A DNA stretch of 64,000 nt from Sorangium cellulosum So0157-2 (GTDB taxonomy: Bacteria; Myxococcota_A; Polyangia; Polyangiales; Polyangiaceae), in contig NC_021658.1 of the NCBI RefSeq assembly GCF_000418325.1, positions 5,257,501 through 5,321,500 of the forward strand, in the 5' to 3' direction. Below are positions 1 to 8,524 of the stretch, piece by piece (positions within the stretch are counted from its first letter, which is position 1; each line of letters begins with the position of its first letter). Under the pieces are notes generated by a model. It was given only the letters and a program-made list of their open reading frames with translations, did no database searches and was not told the DNA's origin. A program made the position numbers and the translations under genes.

Positions 1-13
1 CCCGACCGACCCG

Positions 14-310
14 ACCCGGGTTGGGGACGCGATCGATCCCAACCCGGGTCCGTTCTGGTCGCGTCGGTTGTCCCCGGTCGCCTCAACCCGGGTCAGGTCG
101 ACCCGAACCAGGTTGCGGCGCAACAGCGCAGCAATCCGACCCGGGTTGGGGTCACGCCCCAACCCGCACGCCCCAACCCGGGTTGGGTCTGGGTTGCCTC
201 AACCCGGGTCAGGTCGCAGCGACCCGACCCGGGTTGAGGCATGGCGCCAACCCCGGTCAGCGCTGGGTTGCCTCCGGGTCGCCTCAACCTGGGTCAGGTC
301 AGGTCAGGTC
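14..310. repeat. ACCCGGGT palindromic repeat island
   Basis: Seven exact copies of the 8-bp palindrome ACCCGGGT lie at 14, 42, 86, 139, 176, 202 and 227. A decayed copy (acctgggt) is near 285. Most are flanked by TTG or CAA and by GGTCAGGTCG-like spacers. Spacing is irregular, so this is a dispersed palindromic array rather than a simple tandem repeat. No convincing gene is present. It continues off the left edge. Confidence 0.8.
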
Positions 311-377
311 GGGTCGGATCGAGTCGCCGCGCCCCGCGAAATTTCTTGACCCGCCCTCCCCCTTCACCGTATCTTTA

Positions 378-400
378 TTGAAAATGAAGATCATTATCAA
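378..400. promoter_or_regulatory. Fur/Zur-like palindromic operator
   Basis: This is an imperfect 23-bp palindrome in AT-rich DNA. Bases 380-398 match the classical 19-bp Fur box GATAATGATAATCATTATC at 16 of 19 positions. The arms TTGAAAATGA and TCATTATCAA are nearly self-complementary. It lies about 120 bp before the GTG start at 521. The Fur superfamily (Fur, Zur, PerR, Mur) shares such sites, so the metal cannot be told from the sequence. Confidence 0.6.
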
Positions 401-520
401 TCCAAGGCGCGCTCTGGCGGGGTTTGAGGACGGCCTGGTTACCTTCTGGCGGCAGCTCTCGCTTCGCGACGCCGGGTGCCGTGCATTTCGCGGCGTGGCG
501 GGCGGCGGGGGGAGGCGCTC

Positions 521-1204
521 GTGAAGGGCGGTCCGGCAGCGCCGTCGCCGATGGTCGGCGAGCGCGCAGCGGCCCTTCGGGGGTGGGGGAGCGACGCCCC
601 GCCGCTCGGTGCAGCGCTCGTGCGCTCGCTCGCCCCCGCGCGAGCCTCGCTCGGGCTCGCCGGCTCGCACCCGTGGCATTGCTCGCCGCGCGTCCTCCGG
701 CTGATCGTGGCGCTCGCGCTCTCGTGCGACGCCATCGGCGCCCTGGTGAGCGCCGCGGTGGGAAGAGAGGACGGCGCCGTCGCAGAGGAGCCGTCCGGCG
801 AGGCGTTGCGCGTCCTCATCGACCGCGCGCTGACGAACGCCCGCGCGGCGCGCCGGCTCGCGAGCGCGCTCGACGCCGTGCTCGCCGGCGAGGTGCGCAC
901 CTACCGTGGGCTCTGCGTCGCGGCGCTCGCCGCCCGCTGGGCAACCGCGCGCGCCGCTGCGCCGGCGAGGGAAGCGGCGGCGCTCCTCTGGGCGAGCGCG
1001 CGAACGTCAGGCTCGCCGATGCGCTTCCTCGAAGAGCGCATCGCCGACGACATCGAGCTCCGCGCGCTCCGCGCCATGACGACGTCGATGAAGGCGGCCG
1101 GCGCGCGACGCTGGGCCAACCCGACGCGCCTGACGCGCCGCTCCGGCGAGCGACCGGCCGAACGAGGCCTTCGACCGGTCGCCCTTGCCGGGAGAGGGCG
1201 TTAG
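521..1204 (+). CDS. hypothetical protein downstream of Fur/Zur-like box
   Basis: This is a 227-residue protein that I do not recognise. The GTG at 521 was chosen because the purine tract GGGGGGAGG lies 6 nt upstream; an in-frame ATG at 551 is the alternative. The sequence is Ala/Arg-rich and predicted helical, most credibly from about residue 45 to 190, with an SHPWHC segment near residue 48. No signal peptide, membrane span or catalytic motif is visible. It is the first gene after the Fur/Zur-like palindrome at 378-400, so metal-dependent expression is possible. The opposite-strand frames look like compositional shadows. The gene is plausible but not certain. Confidence 0.4.
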   Translation: MKGGPAAPSPMVGERAAALRGWGSDAPPLGAALVRSLAPARASLGLAGSHPWHCSPRVLRLIVALALSCDAIGALVSAAVGREDGAVAEEPSGEALRVLIDRALTNARAARRLASALDAVLAGEVRTYRGLCVAALAARWATARAAAPAREAAALLWASARTSGSPMRFLEERIADDIELRALRAMTTSMKAAGARRWANPTRLTRRSGERPAERGLRPVALAGRGR

Positions 1205-1264
1205 CAGCCTCACCGCGGTGGCGTCGTCGTCCAGGTGCTGGGCACGCCGACGGTTCACGCCGCC

Positions 1265-1320
1265 GGTCAACCTGGTTGAGGCCGCAGGTTGAGGCAGCAG
1301 GTCGAACCTGGTTGAGGTCG
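1265..1320. repeat. degenerate AACCTGGTTGAGG repeats
   Basis: Two copies of AACCTGGTTGAGG (near 1268 and 1306) and a partial GCAGGTTGAGGCAG copy lie between the gene ending at 1204 and the gene starting at 1366. They resemble decayed ACCCGGGTTGAGG units of the left-end island. Confidence 0.5.
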
Positions 1321-1365
1321 CAGAGCGCCGAGTCGCCAACTTGACAAGCAATCCACAGATCTGTC

Positions 1366-2160
1366 ATGAAAATGAAAATGACTTTCAATGTCGACCAGGC
1401 CCCTTCGTTTGCGCGACGCGAGCTCGCGGGCGTCGCCGCGTGCGCCTACGCCTCCGACGCGTTCCCGGACCTCGGGTTCCACGACGAGGAGGCCCGCCAT
1501 CTCGCGCGCCTGCTCGAGGTCGAGCGCGCCGGCTTCACCGAGCAGGAGCTCCGCCCGCTCGCGGCCCGCGCCCGGCTCGTGGACGACGTCGTGCACGACT
1601 TCTTCCGCCGTCACCCGGACGGCCTGGCCATCGGGCTCTTCACCGGCCCGTGCACGCGATTCTCACGCATCGACAACGGCCTGCTCCACTGGATCGATAT
1701 CGACGTCCCCCGCGTGGTCGCCTGGAAGCGCCCGCGCGCCCCTCGCACGCCGCGGTACGCCCTGGCCGCCGCGTCCCCTGGCTGCGATCACTGGATCGAT
1801 CAGCTCTCCGACGCGCGCGGCTGGCCCACGTTGATCCTCGGCCTCGGCCTCTTCTCCCAGCTCGGCCCCGAGCGGATCTCCGCCTTCTTGACCCAGGCCT
1901 CCCTGCGCCTCGAGCGAGATGTGGAGCTCCTGCTCGACGCGACCCCCTGCCTCCGCCTTCGCCCCGCCACCGCGCGGGGCGCGCGCCACGTGGAGCTCCA
2001 CCGCGATGACGGGAGCGTCGAGACGTTCCCGTGGCTGCGGGTCCTCCACGACGACGACTACCCCGAGCCGCTCGGCGCCCGCGTTCGCGCCACGAACGGG
2101 CTCGCGCGCTTCCTCCGCAAATCTCGCTTCCCGATCCTCCGCCACCTCCGGCGCGTGTGA
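1366..2160 (+). CDS. LCM-family (TcmP-like) SAM-dependent O-methyltransferase
   Basis: This 264-residue protein reads like the leucine carboxyl methyltransferase superfamily (PF04072), which includes TcmP-type O-methyltransferases of secondary metabolism. The N-terminal half holds the FPDLGFHDEEARHLARLL segment. It is followed by a glycine-rich SAM loop variant (GLFTGPCTRFSRID, about residues 90-103) and the acidic WIDIDVP motif that normally contacts the SAM ribose. The substrate is unknown. The start is the ATG inside the second Fur/Zur-like box. A small ORF and a zinc-free S4 gene follow on the same strand within 135 bp, suggesting one operon. If metal regulated, it could act on a metallophore, but that is inference. 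Confidence 0.7.
   Translation: MKMKMTFNVDQAPSFARRELAGVAACAYASDAFPDLGFHDEEARHLARLLEVERAGFTEQELRPLAARARLVDDVVHDFFRRHPDGLAIGLFTGPCTRFSRIDNGLLHWIDIDVPRVVAWKRPRAPRTPRYALAAASPGCDHWIDQLSDARGWPTLILGLGLFSQLGPERISAFLTQASLRLERDVELLLDATPCLRLRPATARGARHVELHRDDGSVETFPWLRVLHDDDYPEPLGARVRATNGLARFLRKSRFPILRHLRRV
1368..1386. promoter_or_regulatory. second Fur/Zur-like box overlapping a start codon
   Basis: The 19 bases match the Fur box consensus at 14 of 19 positions and overlap codons 1-7 of the gene starting at 1366. A TTGACA -35-like hexamer is at 1341-1346. Part of the match comes from the Met-Lys repeat codons (AAAATG), so chance is a real alternative. The nearby stronger site at 378 is the main reason to report it. 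Confidence 0.4.
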
Positions 2161-2199
2161 GCCCTCAAGAACAGACCAGGAAACAAGACAAGGATCTCG

Positions 2200-2295
2200 A
2201 TGAACCTCCAGGAACACGTTGACGCACCGGCGCCCGACGGCGCCGCGCTCCCCCCGCGCGACGCGCGCGCCCTCTCGGGGAGGGCCTGGCCATGA
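2200..2295 (+). CDS. 31-residue small ORF coupled to rpsD
   Basis: An ATG preceded by AAGGA (6 nt spacing) opens a 31-codon frame. Its TGA overlaps the rpsD ATG (ATGA at 2292-2295), the classic arrangement for translational coupling. The peptide begins MNLQEHVDAPAPDG and ends SGRAWP. It has no signal peptide and no recognised family. It could be a coupled leader, a small protein in its own right, or the stub of a lost gene. The good ribosome-binding site and exact overlap are the support; codon evidence is weak at this length. Confidence 0.4.
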   Translation: MNLQEHVDAPAPDGAALPPRDARALSGRAWP

Positions 2296-2903
2296 GCCGC
2301 TACACCGGACCTCGCGTCAAGGTCATGCGCGCGCTCGGGGTCGAGCTCCCCGGGCTCTCGGCGAAGAAGACCGAGCGCCGGCCCTACCCCCCCGGGCAGC
2401 ACGGCCAGGCCCGCAAGAAGCTCAGCGAGTATGCGCTGCGGCTGCGCGAGAAGCAGAAGGTCCGCCTCAACTACGGCCTGACCGACACGCAGCTCCGGAC
2501 GCTCATGCTCGAGGCGCGCAGGAGCAAGCTGGCCGCCGGGACCAAGCTCATCGAGCTCCTGGAGCGGCGGCTCGACAACGTCGTCTTCCGCGCCGGCTTC
2601 GCCCGCACCATCCCGGCCGCGCGACAGCTGGTGACCCACGGGCACGTGCTCATCGACGGGAGGCGCGTCGACATCGCCTCTTACCGCGTCAGCTCCGGAG
2701 AGACAGTGAGCGTGCGCGAGCGGCGCCGGGATCACCAGACCGTCGTGGAGGCCCTCGCGAGAGCGGACCTCCTGGCCCCGTCGTGGCTCTCGGTCGACAA
2801 GGACGCCCGGCAGGCGCGCGTGACCAGCCTGCCGGACGAGACGAGCATCCCGTTCCCGATCCAGGTCCAGCTCATCATCGAGTACTACTCACAGCGGCTG
2901 TGA
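2292..2903 (+). CDS. rpsD: 30S ribosomal protein S4, cysteine-free paralogue
   Basis: At 203 residues this is a normal-length S4, which binds 16S rRNA early in 30S assembly. The N-terminus (MSRYTGPRVK), the YPPGQHG motif and the S4 RNA-binding domain (about residues 93-150, with LDNVVFRAGFA and VLIDGRRVDI) are clear. The zinc-knuckle cysteines found in many S4 proteins are all absent, so it is a C-minus form. Its neighbours are not ribosomal (the usual S13-S11-S4-rpoA setting is missing), so it is probably a second copy. C-minus ribosomal paralogues in other bacteria are often induced by zinc limitation through Zur. The palindromes at 378 and 1368 would fit that. GGGGAGG lies 8 nt before the start. 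Confidence 0.9.
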   Translation: MSRYTGPRVKVMRALGVELPGLSAKKTERRPYPPGQHGQARKKLSEYALRLREKQKVRLNYGLTDTQLRTLMLEARRSKLAAGTKLIELLERRLDNVVFRAGFARTIPAARQLVTHGHVLIDGRRVDIASYRVSSGETVSVRERRRDHQTVVEALARADLLAPSWLSVDKDARQARVTSLPDETSIPFPIQVQLIIEYYSQRL

Positions 2904-2914
2904 CGCGGAGGCAC

Positions 2915-2942
2915 GCCTCGCCGCGCCGGCGCGCGGCGAGGC
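2915..2942. terminator. hairpin between convergent rpsD and GMC gene
   Basis: A perfect 12-bp stem (GCCTCGCCGCGC / GCGCGGCGAGGC) with a CGGC loop sits between two convergent stop codons. There is no U tract, as is common in very GC-rich genomes. A second GC stem follows at about 2950-2967. Confidence 0.55.
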
Positions 2943-2967
2943 CGCTTCCCGGCCCGCGGCGCGGGCC

Positions 2968-5900
2968 TCAGGTGCGGTCGAGGTGCTCGACCATGAACGG
3001 GTACACGTCGGTCGACGCGCTCTTCCCGAAGATGCAGTCGATGTGGCCGTACCCGGGGATGACGTTGCGCGAATACAGGCCCGCGCCGTTCCTCGCCGAC
3101 AGCACCTCGACGGTCTTCTCGGTGCTCGCGGGCAGGAAGCACTGGTTCTCCGCGCCGTGGATGAAGCGGATCGGGATCGCCATCCGATCGAGGTGCGGCA
3201 GATACACGTCCTTCCCCTCGGCGTCGACCACATGACCCTTGCGGGTCATCAGCGCGAGGCCCTCGAAGGCGCGCATCGTCGCCTCTCCGAAGAGCTCGTA
3301 GAGCCGATCGTGCGTCGCGAAATTGAGCTGCGCGTGCTCGTAGAGCAGCGAGTACATGAACGAGATCCGATGACACACCGCGCTGTTGCAGTGCTCGCCG
3401 TCCCCGACGGGATACAGCGCGAGCGCGCGATCGTAGAGGCGCGAGAAGAACCCCTCGTGGGACGAGGCGTTCGTCGTGAGCGACTCGACGCCGAGCGCGT
3501 CGAGCACGCTGGGCGCGTGCAGCCCCGCCTTCAGGTGCACCATGGCGGGCGTGACCACGTGCGTGGAGATCTGCGAGATCACCGCCGAGCGGACGCCCTT
3601 CAGCCCGGCGAGCATCGCCATCGTGAACGTCGTCGCGCCGTAGCAGTGGGCGACGACCTGCACGCCCGCCGCGCCCGTCGCCTCACGCACCTTCGCCACC
3701 GCGGCGGGGTAGTCGTACAGCGCGATCTGATCGGCCGTGTACTGCGTCTTCGACGCGGGGAGCAGCACGCTCGACCGGAAGTCGAGGAGCCAGACGTCGT
3801 AGCCGCGCGCCACGAGGTGCTCGAGCAGGTTCGTCTCGATGGTGTCCGTCGAGAAGATGCGGCTCGAGACGCCGAGCCCGTGCGCGAGCATCACCGGGCC
3901 CTTCGAGCCGCCCTGATACCGCGTCAGGAGGAGGTCGACGCCATCGCCGCTCTTGAACGGGTAGAGGCGCGGGCCGGGCACCCGCAGCGGCCTGCGCTTC
4001 TGGGGCGGGGGGTTCGAGTCGGCGAACTCCAGGGGCGCCGCCACGCCGCCGTAATAGTCGTAGACCACGCCCGCGAAGTAGCGTCCGAACTTCACCGTCG
4101 TCGCGAGGCGCTCCTCGGCGTTCTTCGCGTTCGTGACGTCGAGCGTCCCGAGCTGGCGGATGAAATCCTCGGGCTCGATCACCAGGATGCCCTTGCCGAT
4201 CGCCTGGCCCGTCTCGTCCTCGCCCTCGTGGATGGTGATGTAGAGCGTGGTGGTGTCGTGCCACGCGTCCCAGAACGGGCGGTCTTTGATCACCTTGAAC
4301 CCGTAGAAATAGAACGAGCGCCCCTCCTCCGACCGCATCCGCATCTTGTATTTCATGAGCCGCGTGTCGGCGGCGTCCGGATCTTGCACGAAGAGGTTGA
4401 ACGTCCCGTGCGTCACCGTGAGCGGCCGCCCCGAGAGCGCGGGCGCGTCCACCGTGCCGAGCGTGCGCGCCTCGTGCTCGGGGCTCGCGAGCATGGCGTC
4501 GACGTCCTCCGACACGATCGTGAGGATGAACTTGAAGCTCGAATCCTCTTGCTTGCCCAGGTCGGCCGCCGTCTGGAAATCGCTGTCGACCGCCTTCGAG
4601 AAGTAGCCCTTCATCGTCTCGGTGAAGCGGATGCCCGGCTTGCGCGTCTGGGGCTCGGGCGGGATCGGACCCTTGTCCGAGTAATCGATGTGGAGCCCGC
4701 GGTCGCGGGCGAGGTGGATGGCGCAGCGCTCCGCCAGCGCCGAGATCGTGAGCAGCGGGTTGACGCCGAGCGAGACGGGGACGATCGACCCGTCGCACAC
4801 GTAGAGCCCCTCGTGGACCGCGGCGCCCGCGCTCGACGCGAAGACCGTGCCCTTGTGGTTCACGACGCCCGACTCGGCCGAGTCGGCCATCATGCAGCCG
4901 CCGAGCGGGTGCACGGTGATCAGCTTGTCGCCGACCTTCGGGGACCAGATCGGGTCCTTGACCGCGATCCCCTCGAGCGGCGCCGTCGTCTCGAAGAGGC
5001 GCGCGTTCATCTTCTCGAAGATCGGCTCGGTGCCCACCTGCGGCCAGTCGATCCGCAGCTGATCGCGCTCCAGCTTCATCGTGCCGCAGTTCGCCTCGTG
5101 CCCCATCACGAGGTAGGTCTGCGTGTGCATCGTGGCGCCGTGATACGCGCCGAGGAGGAGCGACTCGGCCTCGCGCACCCCCTGGGCGACCGCGTTCTGC
5201 GGCGCCGTGTTCGAGCCGCCGGTGCAGGACGCCACCTTGAACATGAGCGGCAAGAGCGGCGCAAGCGCGCCGGGGATCGCGCCCTCCTCGATGATGATGT
5301 CGTCCTTGATGTCGGCCTGGTTGCGCATGTCGATCACGCCCGTGATGCACGGCCCGACGGGCGACGTCGCGGAGACCGCCCGGTGCCCGAAGCCGATCCC
5401 CTCGAGCTTCGGCGTGCAGTTGTAGCCGAACCCGAGCATGTCCCCGTTGCCGCTGAACCCCTGGCCGAGCTGATCGGACAGCGGTAATCCGAGCTCCTTC
5501 GAGCGGAGCAGGATCTCGGTCGAGCCCAGCGTCCCGGCGGACAGGACGACGATGCTGGCGGTGACCACCAGGGTCGGCGCGTCGAACGCCTCGCGGCCGG
5601 TGTCGAGCACCTGGTAATGAACGTTCCATTTCCCGTCGCTCCGCCGCTCGACGTGGCGCACGCTCACCTCGACGAAGATGTGGGCGCCGTGGCGCTTGGC
5701 GTCAGGGAGGTAGTTCATCAACACGGTGTTCTTCGAGCCGTAATTGCAGCCGGAGCAGCAGTCGCCGCAGTTGTTGCAGGCCTTCTGCGCGACGCCGGCG
5801 GCGTTGATTCCGTCCTTGAAGGTCACGTTGATGTTGGTGCGCCGGAACGGCTGCCCCATCACCTCCGCCGAGCGCTGCAGCGCGGTCAGCTTGGGCAGCG

Positions 5901-6366
5901 GCGGGTAGCTCTCGGGGTAGGGGTTCGGCGAGAGCATCCGCTCGGCGAGCCTGTATCCGGTGTTGAGGTGCTCCATCTTCTCGCCCCGGAGCTCGGCCGG
6001 CCAGCGCGGGTCGTCGAAGACGCGCGGCTCGGCGCGGATCGAGACGTTCGCGTTGATGAGGGAGGTGCCGCCGAGGCCGCAGCCGACGAGCACGCCGATG
6101 TCCTTGTTGACGTGCAGATCGAACAGCCCGGTGCGCGAGCCCTCGTGACCCACCTCCGGCAGGTTCATCTGCATGTCGGCGACGGCCTCGAGGGCGGTGT
6201 TCGGGTACTCGCCCGGCTGCCGCTCCCGCCCGCGCTCGAGCACGCAGACCTTCATGCCGGCGCGCGCCAGCCGCGACGCCATGATCGCGCCGCCGTAGCC
6301 CGAACCCACGACGACGACGTCGTAGTCACCGTCGATCTCTTCGATGTCGGACGAAAGACGATTCAT
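2968..6366 (-). CDS. GMC (cholesterol-oxidase-like) oxidoreductase fused to alpha/beta-hydrolase
   Basis: This 1,132-residue fusion starts with an FAD Rossmann motif (VVVGSGYGGAIMASRLARAG, about residues 18-40). The GMC C-terminal signature follows, with HPLGGCMMAD and, near residue 520, the SLGVNPLLTISALAERC segment. A beta-rich middle region leads to a hydrolase domain from about residue 820. Its nucleophile elbow reads AHCYGA, with Cys where Ser is usual. A plausible acid sits in HGAEN and the His in GYGHID. GMC oxidases act on sterols and other alcohols; the hydrolase could process an ester or lactone product. No signal peptide is visible. The start at 6366 follows GGAG by 6 nt; upstream ATGs at 6378 and 6435 are possible. 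It lies about 90 bp after the phosphoesterase gene, likely one operon. Confidence 0.85.
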   Translation of the reverse strand: MNRLSSDIEEIDGDYDVVVVGSGYGGAIMASRLARAGMKVCVLERGRERQPGEYPNTALEAVADMQMNLPEVGHEGSRTGLFDLHVNKDIGVLVGCGLGGTSLINANVSIRAEPRVFDDPRWPAELRGEKMEHLNTGYRLAERMLSPNPYPESYPPLPKLTALQRSAEVMGQPFRRTNINVTFKDGINAAGVAQKACNNCGDCCSGCNYGSKNTVLMNYLPDAKRHGAHIFVEVSVRHVERRSDGKWNVHYQVLDTGREAFDAPTLVVTASIVVLSAGTLGSTEILLRSKELGLPLSDQLGQGFSGNGDMLGFGYNCTPKLEGIGFGHRAVSATSPVGPCITGVIDMRNQADIKDDIIIEEGAIPGALAPLLPLMFKVASCTGGSNTAPQNAVAQGVREAESLLLGAYHGATMHTQTYLVMGHEANCGTMKLERDQLRIDWPQVGTEPIFEKMNARLFETTAPLEGIAVKDPIWSPKVGDKLITVHPLGGCMMADSAESGVVNHKGTVFASSAGAAVHEGLYVCDGSIVPVSLGVNPLLTISALAERCAIHLARDRGLHIDYSDKGPIPPEPQTRKPGIRFTETMKGYFSKAVDSDFQTAADLGKQEDSSFKFILTIVSEDVDAMLASPEHEARTLGTVDAPALSGRPLTVTHGTFNLFVQDPDAADTRLMKYKMRMRSEEGRSFYFYGFKVIKDRPFWDAWHDTTTLYITIHEGEDETGQAIGKGILVIEPEDFIRQLGTLDVTNAKNAEERLATTVKFGRYFAGVVYDYYGGVAAPLEFADSNPPPQKRRPLRVPGPRLYPFKSGDGVDLLLTRYQGGSKGPVMLAHGLGVSSRIFSTDTIETNLLEHLVARGYDVWLLDFRSSVLLPASKTQYTADQIALYDYPAAVAKVREATGAAGVQVVAHCYGATTFTMAMLAGLKGVRSAVISQISTHVVTPAMVHLKAGLHAPSVLDALGVESLTTNASSHEGFFSRLYDRALALYPVGDGEHCNSAVCHRISFMYSLLYEHAQLNFATHDRLYELFGEATMRAFEGLALMTRKGHVVDAEGKDVYLPHLDRMAIPIRFIHGAENQCFLPASTEKTVEVLSARNGAGLYSRNVIPGYGHIDCIFGKSASTDVYPFMVEHLDRT

Positions 6367-6457
6367 GCTCTGCTCCATGGATGTTTCGGCTTCCTTGACG
6401 ATTCGCTGCCGCGCCGCGCGTCGTTCCGCGTCCATCGCCGGCGCGGCTCGCCGGTCG

Positions 6458-8524
6458 TCACCGGCCTAATGTCGCGGGCGGGGAGGTGATCGGCTCGATG
6501 ATCCAATGATAAGCGCCCCTCTGGGTCTTCACGCCGTTCCCGTCCGGGGCCAGGTACGCCCCGGATCGCTTGTTCCTGAAGGCCACCGCGTCCCCGAACC
6601 GGACGGGTCGGCCCTTCTCCGCGGCCTCGAGGACCCAGGTCTGCTTCTCGTACCTGTCCTCGTCCACGGCGGGATCGTAATCGTTGAAGTAGTAGCAGTC
6701 CCCGGTGAGGCTCCACGCGCCCAGCGTGTTGTAGGCGCCGATCTCCACCTCGGTCGAGACGAGGGCGACCTCGTCGCCGTCGTGCACCTTGCCCGAGCTG
6801 GCCTCCCTCGCGCTCTTCTCCAGGAAGAGCTGGACGGCCTCGCCGTCGAGGGTGGGAAAGTACTCCGCGACCTTCGGGTCCGAGAGCGAGAGCAAGCCCA
6901 GGATCGTCGATTTCCGCGCGGCGGTCGAGACGCGCTCGCCGGCGTGGCCCCGCAGGGTGAACCGATCCAGGTACCTGAACGGCTGCCCCGGCTCGCGCTT
7001 CACCTGGAGGAACCGGACGTCGCGCTCGTCGCGGCGGGGCTCCTCCAGCGTGAGGACCTCCTCGAACGTGGGCGCGCCCATCGCGCGCTCCTGGAACGCG
7101 GGCAAGCGCTGCTCTTCCCCGTACCACTTGAGGATCGTGGCGATGAGCGAGGTGTGATCGTAGGGCTGCTCGCGGGTCGAGCGGAACACGGTGCCTCGCC
7201 GGATGCGCGGCGACACCAGGATCGCGGGCACCCGGACGCCGTGACGATCGAAGTTGAAGCCGTGCTGGGTCGTGGGCGCGGCGCCGCCGCTCCCCCACGG
7301 GGGCACCGCGGCGGGCGGCGGCACGTGGTCGAAGGTGCCCACGCCCTCATCGAACGTCACGATGAGCAGCGTCTTCTCCCAGGCCGCCCTGTTCGCGATG
7401 AGGCTCATGTAGACGCTCTGCAGGAACGTCTCCCCCGCGCTCAGGTTCCCCGGCGGGTGGTAGTCGTTCCCCAGCGCGGTGGCGAGGCTCTGCTCCCACG
7501 TCAGATCCGTGGACTCCTGCGAGACGGTCCAGAACGGCTCGATCAGGCTGAACCGCGGGAGCGTCCCGGCGCGCGCCTGCTCGTGGAACCGCTCCATGCG
7601 CGCGAAGCGGCGCTCCACGCCCGGGATCGCGCGCAGGCCGGGGAACAGCCGGTACGTGTAGCAGGACGGGAGCTCGCCGGATGAGAGCTCGATCAGGTAC
7701 TTCTGGTGATCGGCGTCGAGGTCCTCCGCAAACTGGACGATGTGCTCGATGAGCGGCTGGAGGCGGGTCTTCCCGCCGGTGAGGGCGATCGAGATCTTCT
7801 CGGGGAGGGTGCTCGTCTGCCAGAAGATCGACCAGTCGTCGTGGCCGGCCTCATGGAGCGCGTTCCAGAGGGTGGTCGTCTCGAACTGGTCGTCGCCGAG
7901 GCGATACCCGACCTTCTCCTCGACCAGCTTGGCCCTCGGGTCCTTCTCGAGCCAGCCGTTGTCCGTCAGCCCGAGGGACGTACCGCAGAAGGCGAAGGCC
8001 CGGTTGGGGTTCGTCTGAGACGGCACCGACGAGAACCACATATCGCAGACGGCGTAGTGCTCTGCGAGCCCGTTGATCACCGGGAGCTGGTCGGGGGTGT
8101 AGCTCTCCATGACCTCTCCGGCGAGGTCCCGGAGCGCGTCCGGATCGCCGCCGGCGACGCCCGCTTTCTTGAGGGCTGTCATGTAATCCTCGACGAATCC
8201 CTTCATGGTGGGGGCGTCGCCGGGCCTGACATCGCCGTTTCCGAAGAGCTGGACGTTCACGCTCGCGAACTCCTCATTCGGCGCGACGCAGGGCACGTTC
8301 ATGGCCGATGCCCCCTTCACGGGCGCGCAGCTGAGCCCCTCCGCGACATTGGTGAACGCCGCCAGGTCGAGGCCCGCCAGGCCCTCGAACCGGCGCTCTC
8401 CCGGCGCGGGCTCCGGGATGTTCAGCGCCGGGCCCGCGCTCGGGTCTGCGTACAGCCAGCCGAGCACGCTGTCGAACGAGCGATTTTCGAGGATGACGAG
8501 CACGACGTGCTCGATGGATTTCAT
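6458..8524 (-). CDS. phosphoesterase, phospholipase C / acid phosphatase type
   Basis: This 688-residue protein matches the PF04185 phosphoesterase family (bacterial phospholipase C, acid phosphatase). The N-terminal metal-site motif (MKSIEHVVLVILENRSFDS) is intact. MWFSSVPSQTNPNR and the catalytic-core motifs VTFDEG (with DHVPPP), FDRHGVRVPAILVSPRIRRG and PYDHTSLIATIL follow. A C-terminal extension of about 130 residues (YFNDYDPAVDEDRYEKQTWV, DAVAFRNKRSGAYLAP) looks like a beta-trefoil or actin-bundling-like fold. That reading is tentative. The ATG at 8524 has GGAGG 12 nt upstream; a longer start at 8581 would add only a basic stretch. No Tat or Sec signal is seen. It leads the operon with the GMC-hydrolase fusion, suggesting degradation of membrane or sterol lipids. 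Confidence 0.85.
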   Translation of the reverse strand: MKSIEHVVLVILENRSFDSVLGWLYADPSAGPALNIPEPAPGERRFEGLAGLDLAAFTNVAEGLSCAPVKGASAMNVPCVAPNEEFASVNVQLFGNGDVRPGDAPTMKGFVEDYMTALKKAGVAGGDPDALRDLAGEVMESYTPDQLPVINGLAEHYAVCDMWFSSVPSQTNPNRAFAFCGTSLGLTDNGWLEKDPRAKLVEEKVGYRLGDDQFETTTLWNALHEAGHDDWSIFWQTSTLPEKISIALTGGKTRLQPLIEHIVQFAEDLDADHQKYLIELSSGELPSCYTYRLFPGLRAIPGVERRFARMERFHEQARAGTLPRFSLIEPFWTVSQESTDLTWEQSLATALGNDYHPPGNLSAGETFLQSVYMSLIANRAAWEKTLLIVTFDEGVGTFDHVPPPAAVPPWGSGGAAPTTQHGFNFDRHGVRVPAILVSPRIRRGTVFRSTREQPYDHTSLIATILKWYGEEQRLPAFQERAMGAPTFEEVLTLEEPRRDERDVRFLQVKREPGQPFRYLDRFTLRGHAGERVSTAARKSTILGLLSLSDPKVAEYFPTLDGEAVQLFLEKSAREASSGKVHDGDEVALVSTEVEIGAYNTLGAWSLTGDCYYFNDYDPAVDEDRYEKQTWVLEAAEKGRPVRFGDAVAFRNKRSGAYLAPDGNGVKTQRGAYHWIIEPITSPPATLGR

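Noticed and set aside
2983..5487. Very long open frame on the plus strand
   Set aside because: It is antisense to the GMC-hydrolase fusion. Its translation is Arg/His/Val-rich with no motif, a shadow of GC-rich codon use.
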